NCBI RefSeq assembly: GCF_001399455.2
Contig: NZ_LLEI02000053.1
Span: 168,241 to 232,240, forward strand
DNA: 64,000 nucleotides
Reading direction: 5' to 3'
DNA from: Vibrio bivalvicida
Lineage (GTDB): Bacteria > Pseudomonadota > Gammaproteobacteria > Enterobacterales > Vibrionaceae
The notes under the pieces were generated by a model. The model was given only the letters and a program-made list of their open reading frames with translations, was not told the DNA's origin and ran no database searches. This document shows positions 42,198 to 51,976 of this stretch, one piece after another (position 1 is the first letter of the stretch; each line of letters begins with the position of its first letter). Both the position numbers and the translations under genes were made by a program.

Positions 42198-44152
42198 TTG
42201 CTGAAATCGGTCACTTTGCACTGATCATCTCTTTGGCATTGGCAGTATTGCTAAGTATCTTGCCACTGGTTGGTGCATCTCGAAACAATACATTGCTAAT
42301 GAACAGCGCAAGACCTTTGTCTTGGGGCATGTTCTTACTTTTATCGATCTCCTTCGCCATTTTGCTGTGGGCGTTTTACACCAATGATTTTACCCTCAAT
42401 TACGTGGCCAGTAACTCTAATAGCCAGTTGCCTTGGTATTATCGTTTAACAGCAGTTTGGGGGGCGCATGAGGGCTCGCTGCTGCTTTGGGTATTGATCC
42501 AAGCCGCGTGGACCGTCGCAGTAGCCACATTCAGTCGCGGTATGCCACAAGAGTCGGTAGCGCGCGTGTTGGCAGTGATGGGTTTGATTACAGTCGGCTT
42601 CTTGCTGTTTATCATTCTGACATCGAATCCATTCCTGCGTACTTTACCGTTCTTTCCTGTAGATGGTCGAGATTTGAACCCGCTTCTGCAAGACCCGGGC
42701 TTAATTATTCATCCCCCTATGCTCTACATGGGGTACGTGGGTTTCTCGGTAGCCTTCTCTTTCGCGATTGCTTCACTAATGACGGGTCGCTTAGATACGG
42801 CATGGGCCCGTTGGTCTCGTCCTTGGACAACCGCTGCTTGGTTATTTTTAACACTTGGTATCGCACTAGGCTCTTGGTGGGCATATTACGAACTCGGCTG
42901 GGGCGGTTGGTGGTTCTGGGATCCAGTAGAAAACGCATCGTTTATGCCGTGGTTAGCGGGTACTGCATTAATGCACTCACTAGCAGTCACAGAAAAACGC
43001 GGTACGTTTAAAGCGTGGACAGTACTGCTTGCTATTTCTGCATTCTCACTCAGTTTGTTGGGGACGTTCCTTGTTCGTTCAGGGATTTTGGTTTCAGTAC
43101 ATGCGTTTGCCTCTGATCCATCACGAGGTATGTTTATCTTAGGTTTCCTTGTGTTTGTTATCGGTGGTTCACTGCTGTTGTTCGCACTTAAAGGCGCGTC
43201 AGTAAGAGTTCGCGGTAACTTCGATTTGGTATCGCGTGAAAACGCATTACTCGCTAACAACGTTCTGCTGATTGCAGCGCTTGTTGTTGTACTTGTCGGC
43301 ACATTATTGCCATTAGTACACAAACAGATTGGTTTAGGCTCAGTGTCCATTGGTGCGCCATTCTTTGACATGCTGTTTGCTTGGTTAATGATCCCGTTTG
43401 CCTTTTTGCTTGGTATTGGTCCTCTGATCCGATGGAAGCGTGACAATCTATCTGCGCTGAGGAAACCTATGCTGATTTCAGGCGTAGTGTCGCTAGTCCT
43501 CGCGGGTGTATTCGTTACTCTGCTCTCAGAACACTTCCTGTTTATGGCTTATCTTGGCTGGGTAATGGCACTATGGATCATTTGTTTGCATGGTTTTGAA
43601 CTATATGAACGTGCCACTCATCGTCATCCATTTTTTGAAGGTGTGAAAAAACTTCAGCGTAGCCACTGGGCGATGATGTTCGGTCACCTTGGTTTAGCTG
43701 TAAGTGTGATCGGCATTGCAATGGTGCAGAACTACAGTATCGAGCGAGATGTACGCTTGGCTCCGGGGGAGCATATCCAGATTCAAGGCTACGATTTCCA
43801 TTTTGAAGGGCTGCGTGACAAAGACGGTCCAAACTATGATGGATATATTGCAGACTTTAAGATCACTCGCGACGGGAAATACATCAATACTCTGCATGCG
43901 GAGAAACGCTTCTATACTACAGCGCGTTCTATGATGACTGAAGCCGCGATTGATCGTGGTATTACTCGCGATTTGTACATTGCGATGGGTGAACGTCTAG
44001 GCGATAACAAATCTTGGGCTGTGCGTATTTACCACAAACCGTTTGTACGTTGGATATGGGCTGGTTCACTGTTTATGGCACTAGGTGGTGCGATTGCTAT
44101 TAGTGATAAACGCTACCGTTTTAGAAATAGTGCGAAGAAACAGGAGGCATAA
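42194..44152 (+). CDS. ccmF: Cytochrome c heme lyase subunit CcmF
   Basis: Transfers heme from CcmE to apocytochrome c together with CcmH/CcmI. The 652-residue membrane protein has the WWD domain [20 protein letters not shown] (near 235-254), flanking histidines in [11 protein letters not shown] and [10 protein letters not shown], and a C-terminal periplasmic domain. The one-base overlap with ccmG shows coupling. Confidence 0.97.
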   Translation: MIAEIGHFALIISLALAVLLSILPLVGASRNNTLLMNSARPLSWGMFLLLSISFAILLWAFYTNDFTLNYVASNSNSQLPWYYRLTAVWGAHEGSLLLWVLIQAAWTVAVATFSRGMPQESVARVLAVMGLITVGFLLFIILTSNPFLRTLPFFPVDGRDLNPLLQDPGLIIHPPMLYMGYVGFSVAFSFAIASLMTGRLDTAWARWSRPWTTAAWLFLTLGIALGSWWAYYELGWGGWWFWDPVENASFMPWLAGTALMHSLAVTEKRGTFKAWTVLLAISAFSLSLLGTFLVRSGILVSVHAFASDPSRGMFILGFLVFVIGGSLLLFALKGASVRVRGNFDLVSRENALLANNVLLIAALVVVLVGTLLPLVHKQIGLGSVSIGAPFFDMLFAWLMIPFAFLLGIGPLIRWKRDNLSALRKPMLISGVVSLVLAGVFVTLLSEHFLFMAYLGWVMALWIICLHGFELYERATHRHPFFEGVKKLQRSHWAMMFGHLGLAVSVIGIAMVQNYSIERDVRLAPGEHIQIQGYDFHFEGLRDKDGPNYDGYIADFKITRDGKYINTLHAEKRFYTTARSMMTEAAIDRGITRDLYIAMGERLGDNKSWAVRIYHKPFVRWIWAGSLFMALGGAIAISDKRYRFRNSAKKQEA

Positions 44153-44706
44153 TGAATAAGAAGTTTCTGTTTATTCCCTTAGTGGCATTTTTGGGCTTGG
44201 TCGCTGTTTTTGCCACCCAGTTGATCAAAAACCAACATGGCGACGATCCAACTAAGCTTGAATCTGTGCTCGTGGGCAAGCACGTTCCTGAGTTTCGCTT
44301 AGAAGACCTCGCCGAGCCTGGCAAGTTATACGACCAAGCGATATTTAAAGGGGAGCCGTTGCTTCTCAATGTTTGGGCAACTTGGTGTCCAACTTGTTAT
44401 GCGGAGCACCAGTATCTCAATGAGCTAGCTGCGAGTGGGGTAAAAATCATCGGTCTTAATTACAAAGATCAGCGTGACAAAGCAGTTGGTTGGTTAAATG
44501 ACCTAGGTAATCCTTACCTGATTAGCTTATTTGATGGCAACGGTATGCTTGGGCTCGATTTAGGTGTTTATGGCGCGCCTGAGACATTCCTCATTGATGC
44601 TAATGGCATTATCCGTTACCGCCATGTTGGTGACGTTAACGACCGCAACTGGAATGAGACGTTAAAGCCAATGTACGAGGCAATGTTAGCGGAGGCGAAA
44701 TCATGA
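44152..44706 (+). CDS. ccmG: Thiol:disulfide interchange protein CcmG/DsbE
   Basis: Membrane-anchored periplasmic thioredoxin-like protein that keeps the apocytochrome CXXCH cysteines reduced. The 184-residue product has an N-terminal anchor (about 5-24), the active site WCPTC (C79, C82) and the conserved GAPETF loop. It overlaps ccmH by 4 bp. Confidence 0.95.
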   Translation: MNKKFLFIPLVAFLGLVAVFATQLIKNQHGDDPTKLESVLVGKHVPEFRLEDLAEPGKLYDQAIFKGEPLLLNVWATWCPTCYAEHQYLNELAASGVKIIGLNYKDQRDKAVGWLNDLGNPYLISLFDGNGMLGLDLGVYGAPETFLIDANGIIRYRHVGDVNDRNWNETLKPMYEAMLAEAKS

Positions 44707-45185
44707 AAAAATGGATGATGGCGTTACTCGCTAGTTTGAGCTTTGCTGTGGTCTCTCATGCGGCGATTGAAATCCATGAATTTGATACGTTAGAGCAAGA
44801 ACTGCAGTTCAAAGAGCTAGGTGATACACTACGTTGCCCTAAATGTCAGAACAACACTATAGCTGATTCCAACGCTGAACTTGCCGTCGATTTGCGTGAG
44901 AAAGTGTATGAAATGACGAAAGCGGGCAAATCGAAGCAAGAAATAATCGACTATATGATCGCTCGCTACGGCAACTTTGTCACTTATAATCCGCCATTTA
45001 CAATGGCCACTTCTATCTTGTGGCTTGGCCCTATTGCAGTAGTTTTGTTTGGTTTTGGATTCATCTTAGTCCGAAGCCGAAAACGTAAGGCTACCGTTGC
45101 TGAAGGTGCAAAGCAGTGGGATGAAGAAAAAGAAGCACGCTTAAAAGCGCTGCTTGATGAAAAGAATGATGGAGATAAGCAGTAA
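44703..45185 (+). CDS. ccmH: Cytochrome c maturation protein CcmH
   Basis: Thiol-reducing component of the heme lyase complex. The 160-residue product has a signal peptide (1-20), the LRCPKCQ motif (C45, C48) and a C-terminal membrane helix (about 100-121), then a charged cytoplasmic tail. This is the short form; the TPR part found in E. coli CcmH is encoded separately as ccmI here. Confidence 0.95.
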   Translation: MKKWMMALLASLSFAVVSHAAIEIHEFDTLEQELQFKELGDTLRCPKCQNNTIADSNAELAVDLREKVYEMTKAGKSKQEIIDYMIARYGNFVTYNPPFTMATSILWLGPIAVVLFGFGFILVRSRKRKATVAEGAKQWDEEKEARLKALLDEKNDGDKQ

Positions 45186-46402
45186 TGACACTATTTTGGA
45201 TAGCTTCTGTCATTCTAGTAGCCGTTAGCGTATTGCTAATAGCGCTGCCTTTTATCAAGAAGAAATCAAATATCGATGAAGAGCTTCGTGATGAACTCAA
45301 CAAAGCGTTCTATAAAGACCGTTTGGAAGAGCTAGAAGAAGAGACAGATGAAGGTTTAGTCGAAAACCAACAAGAGTTAATTGAGGATCTAAAACAGTCG
45401 CTCCTTGATGATATACCGCACGAAGAGCAGCAGAAACAAGAGAGTCGTATCTCTGCTCTAGCGGTCATTGTTCCTTCTACTCTGTTGGTTATCGGATTGT
45501 CATATGGGCTGTACTTCAAATTTGGAGCATCTGAAGATGTGCAGAAATGGCATGAAGTTAGTGCTAACTTACCAGCGCTGTCTAAGAAGCTAATGTCACC
45601 AGAAGGTGCCGCTCTGAGCGAAGATGAAATGCAAGATCTCACTTTGGCTTTGCGTACTCGTTTGCACTATCAACCTGATGATTCCACAGGCTGGCTGCTG
45701 CTTGGTCGGATTGCACTCGCTAACCGAGATGTGGGCACTGCTGTTGGGGCGATGAAAAAGGCCTATAATCTAGAGTCAGATAATCCAGATGTGATGTTAG
45801 GTTATGCTCAAGCGCTAATGTTGTCTCAAGATGATACTGATCAAGATAAAGCACGTCGCTTACTAGGACAGCTAGTTCAACAAGATTATGTTGATTTACG
45901 AGTATTCTCACTTTTGGCATTTGATGCTTATGAAAGGAAAGATTATCCTGCTGCTGTTCGTTATTGGAGCATCATGCAGCAGATGATAGGCCCGAAAGAC
46001 AGCCGCTATGAAATGCTTTCTAGAAGTATCGAAAATGCTCAGAAGCAGATGGGGCAGAAGGTGGGAACAGGTAAGTCAGTATCGGTCAGTATCTCTTTAG
46101 CGGACGATATCAATGCCGATCCAAATTCTTCGCTGATTGTTTCTGTGCATACTGCTGATGGTTCGCCAATGCCAGTAGCGGCAGCAAGATACCCGCTTGG
46201 AACTTTCCCACGAACCGTTGTCTTAGATGATGGCAACAGTATGTTGGAAGATAGAAAACTATCGTCACTTGAATCTTTGATGGTGCGCGTTCGTATAGAC
46301 AGTGATGGTAACGTTGCAACCAAACAAGGGGACTGGTTTGGAGAGAGCGAAGCCGTTAGAATGGGTGAACCAGTTGAAGTTATAATTGATAGTCAATATT
46401 GA
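45185..46402 (+). CDS. ccmI: Cytochrome c biogenesis protein CcmI
   Basis: Apocytochrome c chaperone of the heme lyase complex. The 405-residue product has two membrane helices (about 4-23 and 92-112) flanking a cytoplasmic leucine-zipper-like loop, a TPR region (about 150-280, GWLLLGRIALANRDVGTAVGA), and a C-terminal periplasmic domain. It is last in the operon, overlaps ccmH by one base, and is followed by a strong terminator. Confidence 0.93.
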   Translation: MTLFWIASVILVAVSVLLIALPFIKKKSNIDEELRDELNKAFYKDRLEELEEETDEGLVENQQELIEDLKQSLLDDIPHEEQQKQESRISALAVIVPSTLLVIGLSYGLYFKFGASEDVQKWHEVSANLPALSKKLMSPEGAALSEDEMQDLTLALRTRLHYQPDDSTGWLLLGRIALANRDVGTAVGAMKKAYNLESDNPDVMLGYAQALMLSQDDTDQDKARRLLGQLVQQDYVDLRVFSLLAFDAYERKDYPAAVRYWSIMQQMIGPKDSRYEMLSRSIENAQKQMGQKVGTGKSVSVSISLADDINADPNSSLIVSVHTADGSPMPVAAARYPLGTFPRTVVLDDGNSMLEDRKLSSLESLMVRVRIDSDGNVATKQGDWFGESEAVRMGEPVEVIIDSQY

Positions 46403-46425
46403 TAATTGTTGATTATGAATATACG

Positions 46426-46453
46426 AAGGCCGGTAACATTACCGGCCTTTTTT
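46426..46453 (+). terminator. Terminator of the ccm operon
   Basis: AAGGCCGGT/ACCGGCCTT (46426-46434 with 46441-46449) with loop AACATT, then a T-run. It lies 23 bp after ccmI and just before the mlaA start, so mlaA needs its own promoter or read-through. Confidence 0.93.
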
Positions 46454-46467
46454 ATGGATTTATAATA

Positions 46468-47223
46468 ATGAAAAAAAGCACGTTGCAAATAGGGATCTTG
46501 TGTTTAGCCTTTGCGCTAACCGGGTGTGCGTCAGCACCTGAAGACGATTCTGCTTTCAGCGAACCGCAAGTCTATGACCCGATGGAAAGCTTTAACCGCT
46601 CAATGTGGGCGTTAAACTACGACTATCTAGATCCTTATTTCGTTAGACCCGTTTCTTTAGCATACGTAAACTATATACCCTCGCCAATTCGTACAGGTAT
46701 TAGCAATTTTTTAGGCAACCTAGACGAGCCTGCAAGTATGGTCAATAACATCATTATGGGTAATGGTGAGAAAGCGGTCGATCACTTTAACCGTTTTTGG
46801 ATCAACTCAACCTTTGGTATTGCTGGCCTAATCGATATTGCTTCTGAAGCAGGTATTACAGACCACAATGAGAAAACCTTTAGTGATGCGGTAGGTCACT
46901 ATGGTGTAGGCAATGGGCCTTATGTGATGGTGCCTGGTTATGGTCCTTGGACGGTTAGAGAAGCGTCGGACTTTGTTGACAAAACCTATGTCCCGCTGTC
47001 ATTTCTGAATTTTTGGGCTGGCTTAAGTAAATGGGCGTTAGAAGGGATGGAAACACGGGCTGCTTTAGTAAACCAAGAAGCACTGCTTGAAAACTCTCCC
47101 GATCCTTATGCTGTTGCACGAGATGCGTATCTTCAGCGTCAAGCTTATAATGCTGAGATCGAAAAAGATGACTATAACCACGAAGAAGAAGAGCTATTAG
47201 ACGAGTACTTAGAAGAGTTTTAG
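46468..47223 (+). CDS. mlaA: Outer-membrane lipoprotein MlaA (VacJ)
   Basis: Removes mislocalised phospholipid from the outer leaflet of the outer membrane. The 251-residue lipoprotein has a signal peptide with lipobox LTGC (Cys20) and the family motif DPMESFNRSMWALN. DFVDKTY-type late segments follow, and the tail is acidic. I chose ATG 46468; the frame open upstream to 46399 crosses the ccm terminator and ends before the signal peptide. Confidence 0.95.
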   Translation: MKKSTLQIGILCLAFALTGCASAPEDDSAFSEPQVYDPMESFNRSMWALNYDYLDPYFVRPVSLAYVNYIPSPIRTGISNFLGNLDEPASMVNNIIMGNGEKAVDHFNRFWINSTFGIAGLIDIASEAGITDHNEKTFSDAVGHYGVGNGPYVMVPGYGPWTVREASDFVDKTYVPLSFLNFWAGLSKWALEGMETRAALVNQEALLENSPDPYAVARDAYLQRQAYNAEIEKDDYNHEEEELLDEYLEEF

Positions 47224-47244
47224 TCAAAAGTTACTGGAGACAAT

Positions 47245-47274
47245 AAAGGCTTGGAAAATTCCAAGCCTTTTTCT
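47245..47274. terminator. Bidirectional terminator between mlaA and fadL
   Basis: AAAGGCTTGG/CCAAGCCTTT with an inner AAAATT region (47245-47270), followed by TT on the plus strand and preceded by ATAA. It sits between convergent genes. Confidence 0.8.
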
Positions 47275-47290
47275 AAACGTGCTTAGATGG

Positions 47291-48562
47291 TTAGAAAGTG
47301 TAGTTAGCTTGTAGACCGATTAGCCATACATCGCCTGAAATTTCACCTTCAAAGTTACCACCGATCAATGCAGCTGTTTGATCAGAAGAGTCACGAGGTT
47401 CACTGATTGGCGCGTCCTTAGCTAGAATGTAAGTAAATCCGCCATCAAGCGAGAATTGGTCAGTGAACTGGTAGCTTGCACCCATACTTAACCAAGTACG
47501 ATCTGTTTCAGGAATTGTTGTGGTGCGGTTTTTATCGTCAACTGCGGATGTGTCATACGCAATACCTGTACGCAAAGCCAGTTTAGCGTTGTACTGATAC
47601 GTTGAACCTAACGCAAAACGGTAACTATCTTTCCAGTTCTCTGTTTTGATTGTGTCTGGGCCAGTTGCGAACTGTGCTTGTAGTTCTTTGAACTTGCTCC
47701 AATCTGTCCAGTTGATGCTTGCATGGATTGCAACAGTATCTGTTAGCTGATGGAAGCTAGCGATTTCTAAAGTCGCAGGTAACGGGATAGACAGAGTACC
47801 TGGTCTTGAAGGTGTGTAAGATAAACCTGATGCTGTGCCTTCAAAGTCCATTGTTACTTCAGATTTGTAAGCTATGCCAAGACGGTTGCTTTCGTTGATG
47901 TCCCAAGCTGCACCAAGTTGGTAGCCCCATGATGTGTCATCACCTTCCATGTACTTGAGAGTGGTCACTGAGCCATCAGCTACACTTTTGAGGCTAGCAC
48001 CAAAGTGCCCTTCCCCTGTTACGTAGCGAATACCAGCACCTAGACTGATGCTTTCGACCACTTGATAGCCTAGGCTTGCTACTGCTTCAACAGTTTGTAC
48101 GCTCGCTTTGTCGCCAAAGTGCTGGGCCGTGAAGCTAGATTCCAGTTCAGTTTCCATGCCATAGTTTGTGCCAAGTGCAAAACCCACAGCTAGCTTGTCA
48201 TTGTACTTGTGCGAGAGGTAAAAGTTAGGAATGACGGCACTATTAGCGATATCTTTAGAGGACGTTGCACCGCGACGATCACCCGTTGCCGAGTTCGTTG
48301 TTACTTGACCATCAATATCGATATTTGGGTCAACATAAATAGCACCAACGGAAATTTGTGTGCCTTCTAAATGAGTCAGCATTGCAGGGTTACGCCATTG
48401 TGCGCTTGCATTGTCTGCCATTGCAGCTTCACCTGCGTATGCGCGGCCTAAGCCCGTTGCTGAGTATTCAGCTAATTGAAAGCCTGCTGCGTTAACAGTC
48501 GATGAGGTTGCCACTAGACCACAAGCGACGGCAAGTGATAAAAGAGTCTTATTTGTTTTCAT
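47291..48562 (-). CDS. fadL: FadL-family long-chain fatty acid outer-membrane porin (copy 1)
   Basis: Takes up long-chain fatty acids or other hydrophobic compounds across the outer membrane. The 423-residue product has a signal peptide (cleavage after residue 25, before AGFQLAEYS) and the N-terminal hatch with SATGLGRAYAGEA and WRNPAML, containing the conserved Asn-Pro-Ala. A 14-strand barrel follows, ending in an aromatic LQANYTF. I chose the ATG ending at 48562; the upstream frame to 48640 precedes the signal peptide. It is in tandem with a second fadL gene, 329 bp apart, so likely with its own promoter. Confidence 0.92.
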   Translation of the reverse strand: MKTNKTLLSLAVACGLVATSSTVNAAGFQLAEYSATGLGRAYAGEAAMADNASAQWRNPAMLTHLEGTQISVGAIYVDPNIDIDGQVTTNSATGDRRGATSSKDIANSAVIPNFYLSHKYNDKLAVGFALGTNYGMETELESSFTAQHFGDKASVQTVEAVASLGYQVVESISLGAGIRYVTGEGHFGASLKSVADGSVTTLKYMEGDDTSWGYQLGAAWDINESNRLGIAYKSEVTMDFEGTASGLSYTPSRPGTLSIPLPATLEIASFHQLTDTVAIHASINWTDWSKFKELQAQFATGPDTIKTENWKDSYRFALGSTYQYNAKLALRTGIAYDTSAVDDKNRTTTIPETDRTWLSMGASYQFTDQFSLDGGFTYILAKDAPISEPRDSSDQTAALIGGNFEGEISGDVWLIGLQANYTF

Positions 48563-48891
48563 TGTAATGTTCGCTGAATTGGTTTTATTTGCGTTGGGCG
48601 ATGATAAGGTTAGAGTTATTACTTTAAAAATTAAAAACACTGTATTTCGAGTTTTTGAAGCTATTAATTAGCCCATGGTTATTTTTTAGTGTTTTATTCT
48701 GTATGTTAACGGCGTGTGTGTTAATTTCAGCGAACGTTTGTAGTGCCAAAGGCAGGGGCTTGAGTACATCTGTGCGCTAAAATCCGTAAACATTGGATCA
48801 CGAACTGACAGAAATTTTAATATCAGAGTAGGTTAGAGGCATAGAAAAGGCCAGCGAATGCTGACCTTTGTGTAGATAATGTAAGCTTAGT
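48563..48891. other. Gap between the two fadL genes
   Basis: The 329 bp should hold the promoter of fadL copy 1 (minus strand) and the terminator of copy 2 (near 48846-48869). I see no FadR-like palindrome and no reading frame. Confidence 0.5.
48846..48869 (-). terminator. Terminator of fadL copy 2
   Basis: AAAGG-CAGC/GCTG-CCTTT stem with one internal mismatch and loop GAAT; TTTTCTAT follows on the minus strand. It begins 23 bp after the stop. Confidence 0.6.
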
Positions 48892-50190
48892 TTAGAATTT
48901 ATGTGTGTACTGAACACCAAACAGCATCGCTGTCGCCTTGGTCGTCGTATCTAGCTTAACTGTACCGATCGTATCATTAACTTGCTTATCTTTACCCACT
49001 AGGTAAGTAAAGCCTACATCAAGAGCCTGATCTTTATTGATATGGTAAGTCGCACCTGCTGAGAACCACTGACGGTCAGAGTCTGGTACAGATACTGAAG
49101 TTAGCTCGTCTTGCACCCCTTCATCGAACATGTAACCGATACGAGCTTCCCAGTTCTCATTTACGTAGTAAGTACCACCGATTGAGTAGTGGAAAGTATC
49201 TTTCCATTTGTACTCTTTAATCTCTGTACCATTGGTCGTTGCTAGGCGGTCAAATGCACTCCAACCGATCCACTGTACGCTGTAGTGAACGGCAAACTTA
49301 GTGTCTTCAATGCGGTGATAACCAGAGAACTCAAACATATCTGGTAGTGGGATTTTTAGATCGCCAATGTTCGAATTACCGCTGTAAGAAACTGTGCCGC
49401 TTACTTCTTTCTCTGGGCTGTAATGGTAGCTTAAACCGAAACGGTTGTTCTCATCCATTTCAAATACGGTACCTAGGTTAAAACCAACAGCCCAACCTGA
49501 AGCATCGATATCCATCAATTGTTGTGTGGTTGTCGTTCCAGCAGGAGCTCCGAAAACATTCATTTCTGATTGACGCTTTAGTTCACCTTCACCGTAGATG
49601 ATATCTAGACCACCACCTACACTCCATTGCTCGTTGATACGATACGAGCCTAGTAGGGCAATATTTGTAGTGGTTACGTTAGTAACACCACCAAATCCAT
49701 CAGCACCAGGAACCACAGTAGTACCCACAACTGTACCTGTTTTAGTTCCCCAACTACTATCAAATTCGTTGGTAGTGCCAAAGTTAGAGTAAATACCTAG
49801 GCCAACGGCAAACTGATCATTCACTGGGTGAACGACATAAAGGTTAGGGACAACAGATGTTGCATCATTTGTCGTGTTATCTAACGAAGTTGGTGTACTA
49901 CCTGGTAGAGGGGAAGTATACGTAGCGTCTTTGATCTCTACTTTCGAGTCAATAACGTTAAAACCAACAGAAATTTCAGTACGGTCAAATAGAGACATTG
50001 CCGCTGCATTACGAGACATTACCGAAGCGTTGTCTGCGATGACAGCATCGCCTGCAAATGCTCGGCCTAGGCCAGTTGCAGATTGAGAGTTAAGTTGGAA
50101 ACCGGCAGCGAGAGCTTGCTGCGAAGCTAAAGTAGCGGTTGTGATAGTCACGGCTAATAGTGATTTTTTAAACAGACGCGTCTTGTTCAT
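48892..50190 (-). CDS. fadL: FadL-family outer-membrane porin (copy 2)
   Basis: Second FadL paralogue, 432 residues, with a signal peptide (cleavage after residue 28, before AGFQLNSQS). The hatch signature is SATGLGRAFAGDAVIADNASVMSRN and the barrel ends in VQYTHKF. The conserved hatch tripeptide Asn-Pro-Ala reads Asn-Ala-Ala here (SRNAAAMSLFDR), unlike copy 1. The two copies differ clearly in loop regions, so substrates may differ. A partial FadR-like site lies about 100 bp upstream. Confidence 0.9.
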   Translation of the reverse strand: MNKTRLFKKSLLAVTITTATLASQQALAAGFQLNSQSATGLGRAFAGDAVIADNASVMSRNAAAMSLFDRTEISVGFNVIDSKVEIKDATYTSPLPGSTPTSLDNTTNDATSVVPNLYVVHPVNDQFAVGLGIYSNFGTTNEFDSSWGTKTGTVVGTTVVPGADGFGGVTNVTTTNIALLGSYRINEQWSVGGGLDIIYGEGELKRQSEMNVFGAPAGTTTTQQLMDIDASGWAVGFNLGTVFEMDENNRFGLSYHYSPEKEVSGTVSYSGNSNIGDLKIPLPDMFEFSGYHRIEDTKFAVHYSVQWIGWSAFDRLATTNGTEIKEYKWKDTFHYSIGGTYYVNENWEARIGYMFDEGVQDELTSVSVPDSDRQWFSAGATYHINKDQALDVGFTYLVGKDKQVNDTIGTVKLDTTTKATAMLFGVQYTHKF

Positions 50191-50455
50191 TTGTGCTTTT
50201 TCCTTTTTGTTCGTCTCTAGTGGACGATATTATTTGAGCAAAAGCTCAGTGGTGGCTGATACTAGACTCAAGTATATGATATAGAAATCCGACCATTGCC
50301 GATCAGGACGATAAAATTATGGAAATGATGTATATCTGGCAGGAAAGTGCTGCAAAAAGCGCCTTTTTAGAGTCTTGACTCTAATTTTGTGCTAAAAAAA
50401 TGGCTTGGGCGCGATGTCCAAGCCATGATGTTGGTCACAAAATGTTGCGATTTTG
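50191..50455. other. Leader of fadL copy 2 and terminator of the sigma operon
   Basis: The minus-strand sequence TGGTCGGATT (plus 50286-50295) matches the FadR core TGGTCnGACC at 8 of 10 positions and could regulate fadL copy 2. No reading frame is seen. Confidence 0.4.
50393..50426 (-). terminator. Terminator of the ECF sigma/DUF3379 operon
   Basis: Read on the minus strand, a 9-bp perfect stem ATGGCTTGG/CCAAGCCAT (50418-50426 with 50400-50408) is followed by a run of T residues (plus 50394-50400). Confidence 0.88.
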
Positions 50456-51184
50456 TTAAGTCATGGGTTTGATGATTTTGGATACGCTTTCTGCGATCTT
50501 AGCGACATTTTCACCTTGTTCGCCAACGATGATCAAACTGGTATCACCCATAGGCTCAACAATGCCTGTCATACCATCTTCGTTAAAGTCGACGGCTTGA
50601 TTCGATGGAATGCCGGTCAAAAATAGAGTGACTTTGCCTTTTTCTCCTTGGAATACCATGTGTAGAGCGTTGGTTTTGCCAAAGCCACAGTGATTTAAGT
50701 AGTACACGTGGTAAGGGAAAGAGTCTGACAACTGATGGTCAAATGGCATCATCTTCGCATTGATCTGTGAAGACTCTACTTGCTCATCCAGTCGGTCGAC
50801 GAAAGGCTTCTCATTTACAACATGTTTCATTGCTGTTGAAGCTAGGTTCGCTTGTGCAGGTGATACAACTAAGTTCCCCCAATTGAGCTGGCCAACTAGT
50901 AAACCTGCAACAAAAGCTACTGATGCAGCCATTGCCATCGCTTTACGAGCAAAGTTCGGGCGCACCACATTATCTCTACTAACAGAGGTTTGATTAAATA
51001 AAATTCGGTCTGCGAGATCTTCTGGCACGTCGACAGTCATCGCTTTCGCAATTTGTTTGTCGAGTTCGAGGACTTCATCTGCGAATTGCGCATTTTGTTC
51101 ATTCTCTTTTAGCGCTGTATTTACCTCGCCATCTCTCTGTTTAGGATCGGACATAATGCGTCGGCGAAATTCTAATTCATCCAT
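50456..51184 (-). CDS. DUF3379 membrane protein, putative anti-sigma factor
   Basis: A 242-residue protein with an acidic N-terminal cytoplasmic part (1-85), one membrane helix (about 86-103, KAMAMAASVAFVAGLLVGQL) and a periplasmic C-terminal domain (NHCGFGKTNALHMVFQG). The start overlaps the end of the ECF sigma gene by 8 bp. The layout (sigma gene first, then a single-pass membrane protein with an N-terminal cytoplasmic domain) is that of an anti-sigma factor. The role is inferred and the inducing signal unknown. Confidence 0.75.
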   Translation of the reverse strand: MDELEFRRRIMSDPKQRDGEVNTALKENEQNAQFADEVLELDKQIAKAMTVDVPEDLADRILFNQTSVSRDNVVRPNFARKAMAMAASVAFVAGLLVGQLNWGNLVVSPAQANLASTAMKHVVNEKPFVDRLDEQVESSQINAKMMPFDHQLSDSFPYHVYYLNHCGFGKTNALHMVFQGEKGKVTLFLTGIPSNQAVDFNEDGMTGIVEPMGDTSLIIVGEQGENVAKIAESVSKIIKPMT

Positions 51185-51740
51185 TTTGCTGCCCCCTATG
51201 AGTTTTGTCTGAATCTAACATCTCTTTAAGCTGGTTTCTCGCTCTGAATAGTCGAGTCATCACTGTATTTTTGTTTAGGCCTAAGATCTCACCAATCTCT
51301 TCGCCGCTAAATCCTCCGACTACTTGAAGGAACAAAGGCTCACGGTAGTCTTCCTCAAGCTTCATTATCTGCGCCTGAACCCATTGTGTCTGATGGTGAG
51401 GATCGTCGGAGACCTTAGCATCATTGCCGTGGTCATCGATATCAACCAGATCAAATTGTTTGCGCTCGAATCGACGTGCGTTCTCGCGCCTTAATATGGT
51501 GATGAGCCAAGATTTGGCCGCTTTTTCATCTTGTAGGCTATCAAGAGATTTCCACGCTCGCAGGCAGGTTTCTTGCACCAGATCTTCTGCAACGGTTGGG
51601 TCTTTACACAACCAATAGGCGTATCGGTATAAGTCCCTATGGTAGGCCCTGACGAGCGCTTCGTATTTTCTTTGTCTGTCCATATCCGAGTTGACCGGAT
51701 CTTTGGACTTTTTCTTTCCAAAAATATTTATGATTGACAC
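51177..51740 (-). CDS. ECF-type RNA polymerase sigma factor
   Basis: A 187-residue sigma-70 family protein with region 2 (LYRYAYWLCKDPTVAEDLVQETCLRAWKSL read in part) and region 4 (FSGEEIGEILGLNKNTVMTRLFRARNQL). It is not RpoE itself, since the expected rse partner genes are absent. It is paired with a DUF3379 gene and lies between fadL and fadI-fadJ. Target genes are unknown. Confidence 0.9.
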   Translation of the reverse strand: MSIINIFGKKKSKDPVNSDMDRQRKYEALVRAYHRDLYRYAYWLCKDPTVAEDLVQETCLRAWKSLDSLQDEKAAKSWLITILRRENARRFERKQFDLVDIDDHGNDAKVSDDPHHQTQWVQAQIMKLEEDYREPLFLQVVGGFSGEEIGEILGLNKNTVMTRLFRARNQLKEMLDSDKTHRGQQNG

Positions 51741-51976
51741 AGGAGCCTCCCTCGTTGCTCTGTGATTTTTATTGTTGTCTTTTGCTCTATAGTTTTAGAG
51801 CAATATCCACGGTTGAATGTAGCAAGCTCTAAGTTTTCGATGACCATTGGTCAAATGCACCACTAATTGATGATGTGAATAGGTAAAGTGAAATATAACA
51901 GCATCTATAGGGCAGTATTCCACTTAAAATTGATCTATTTCAAAATCTAGCCAACTCTAACGGTTATAGTAACACC

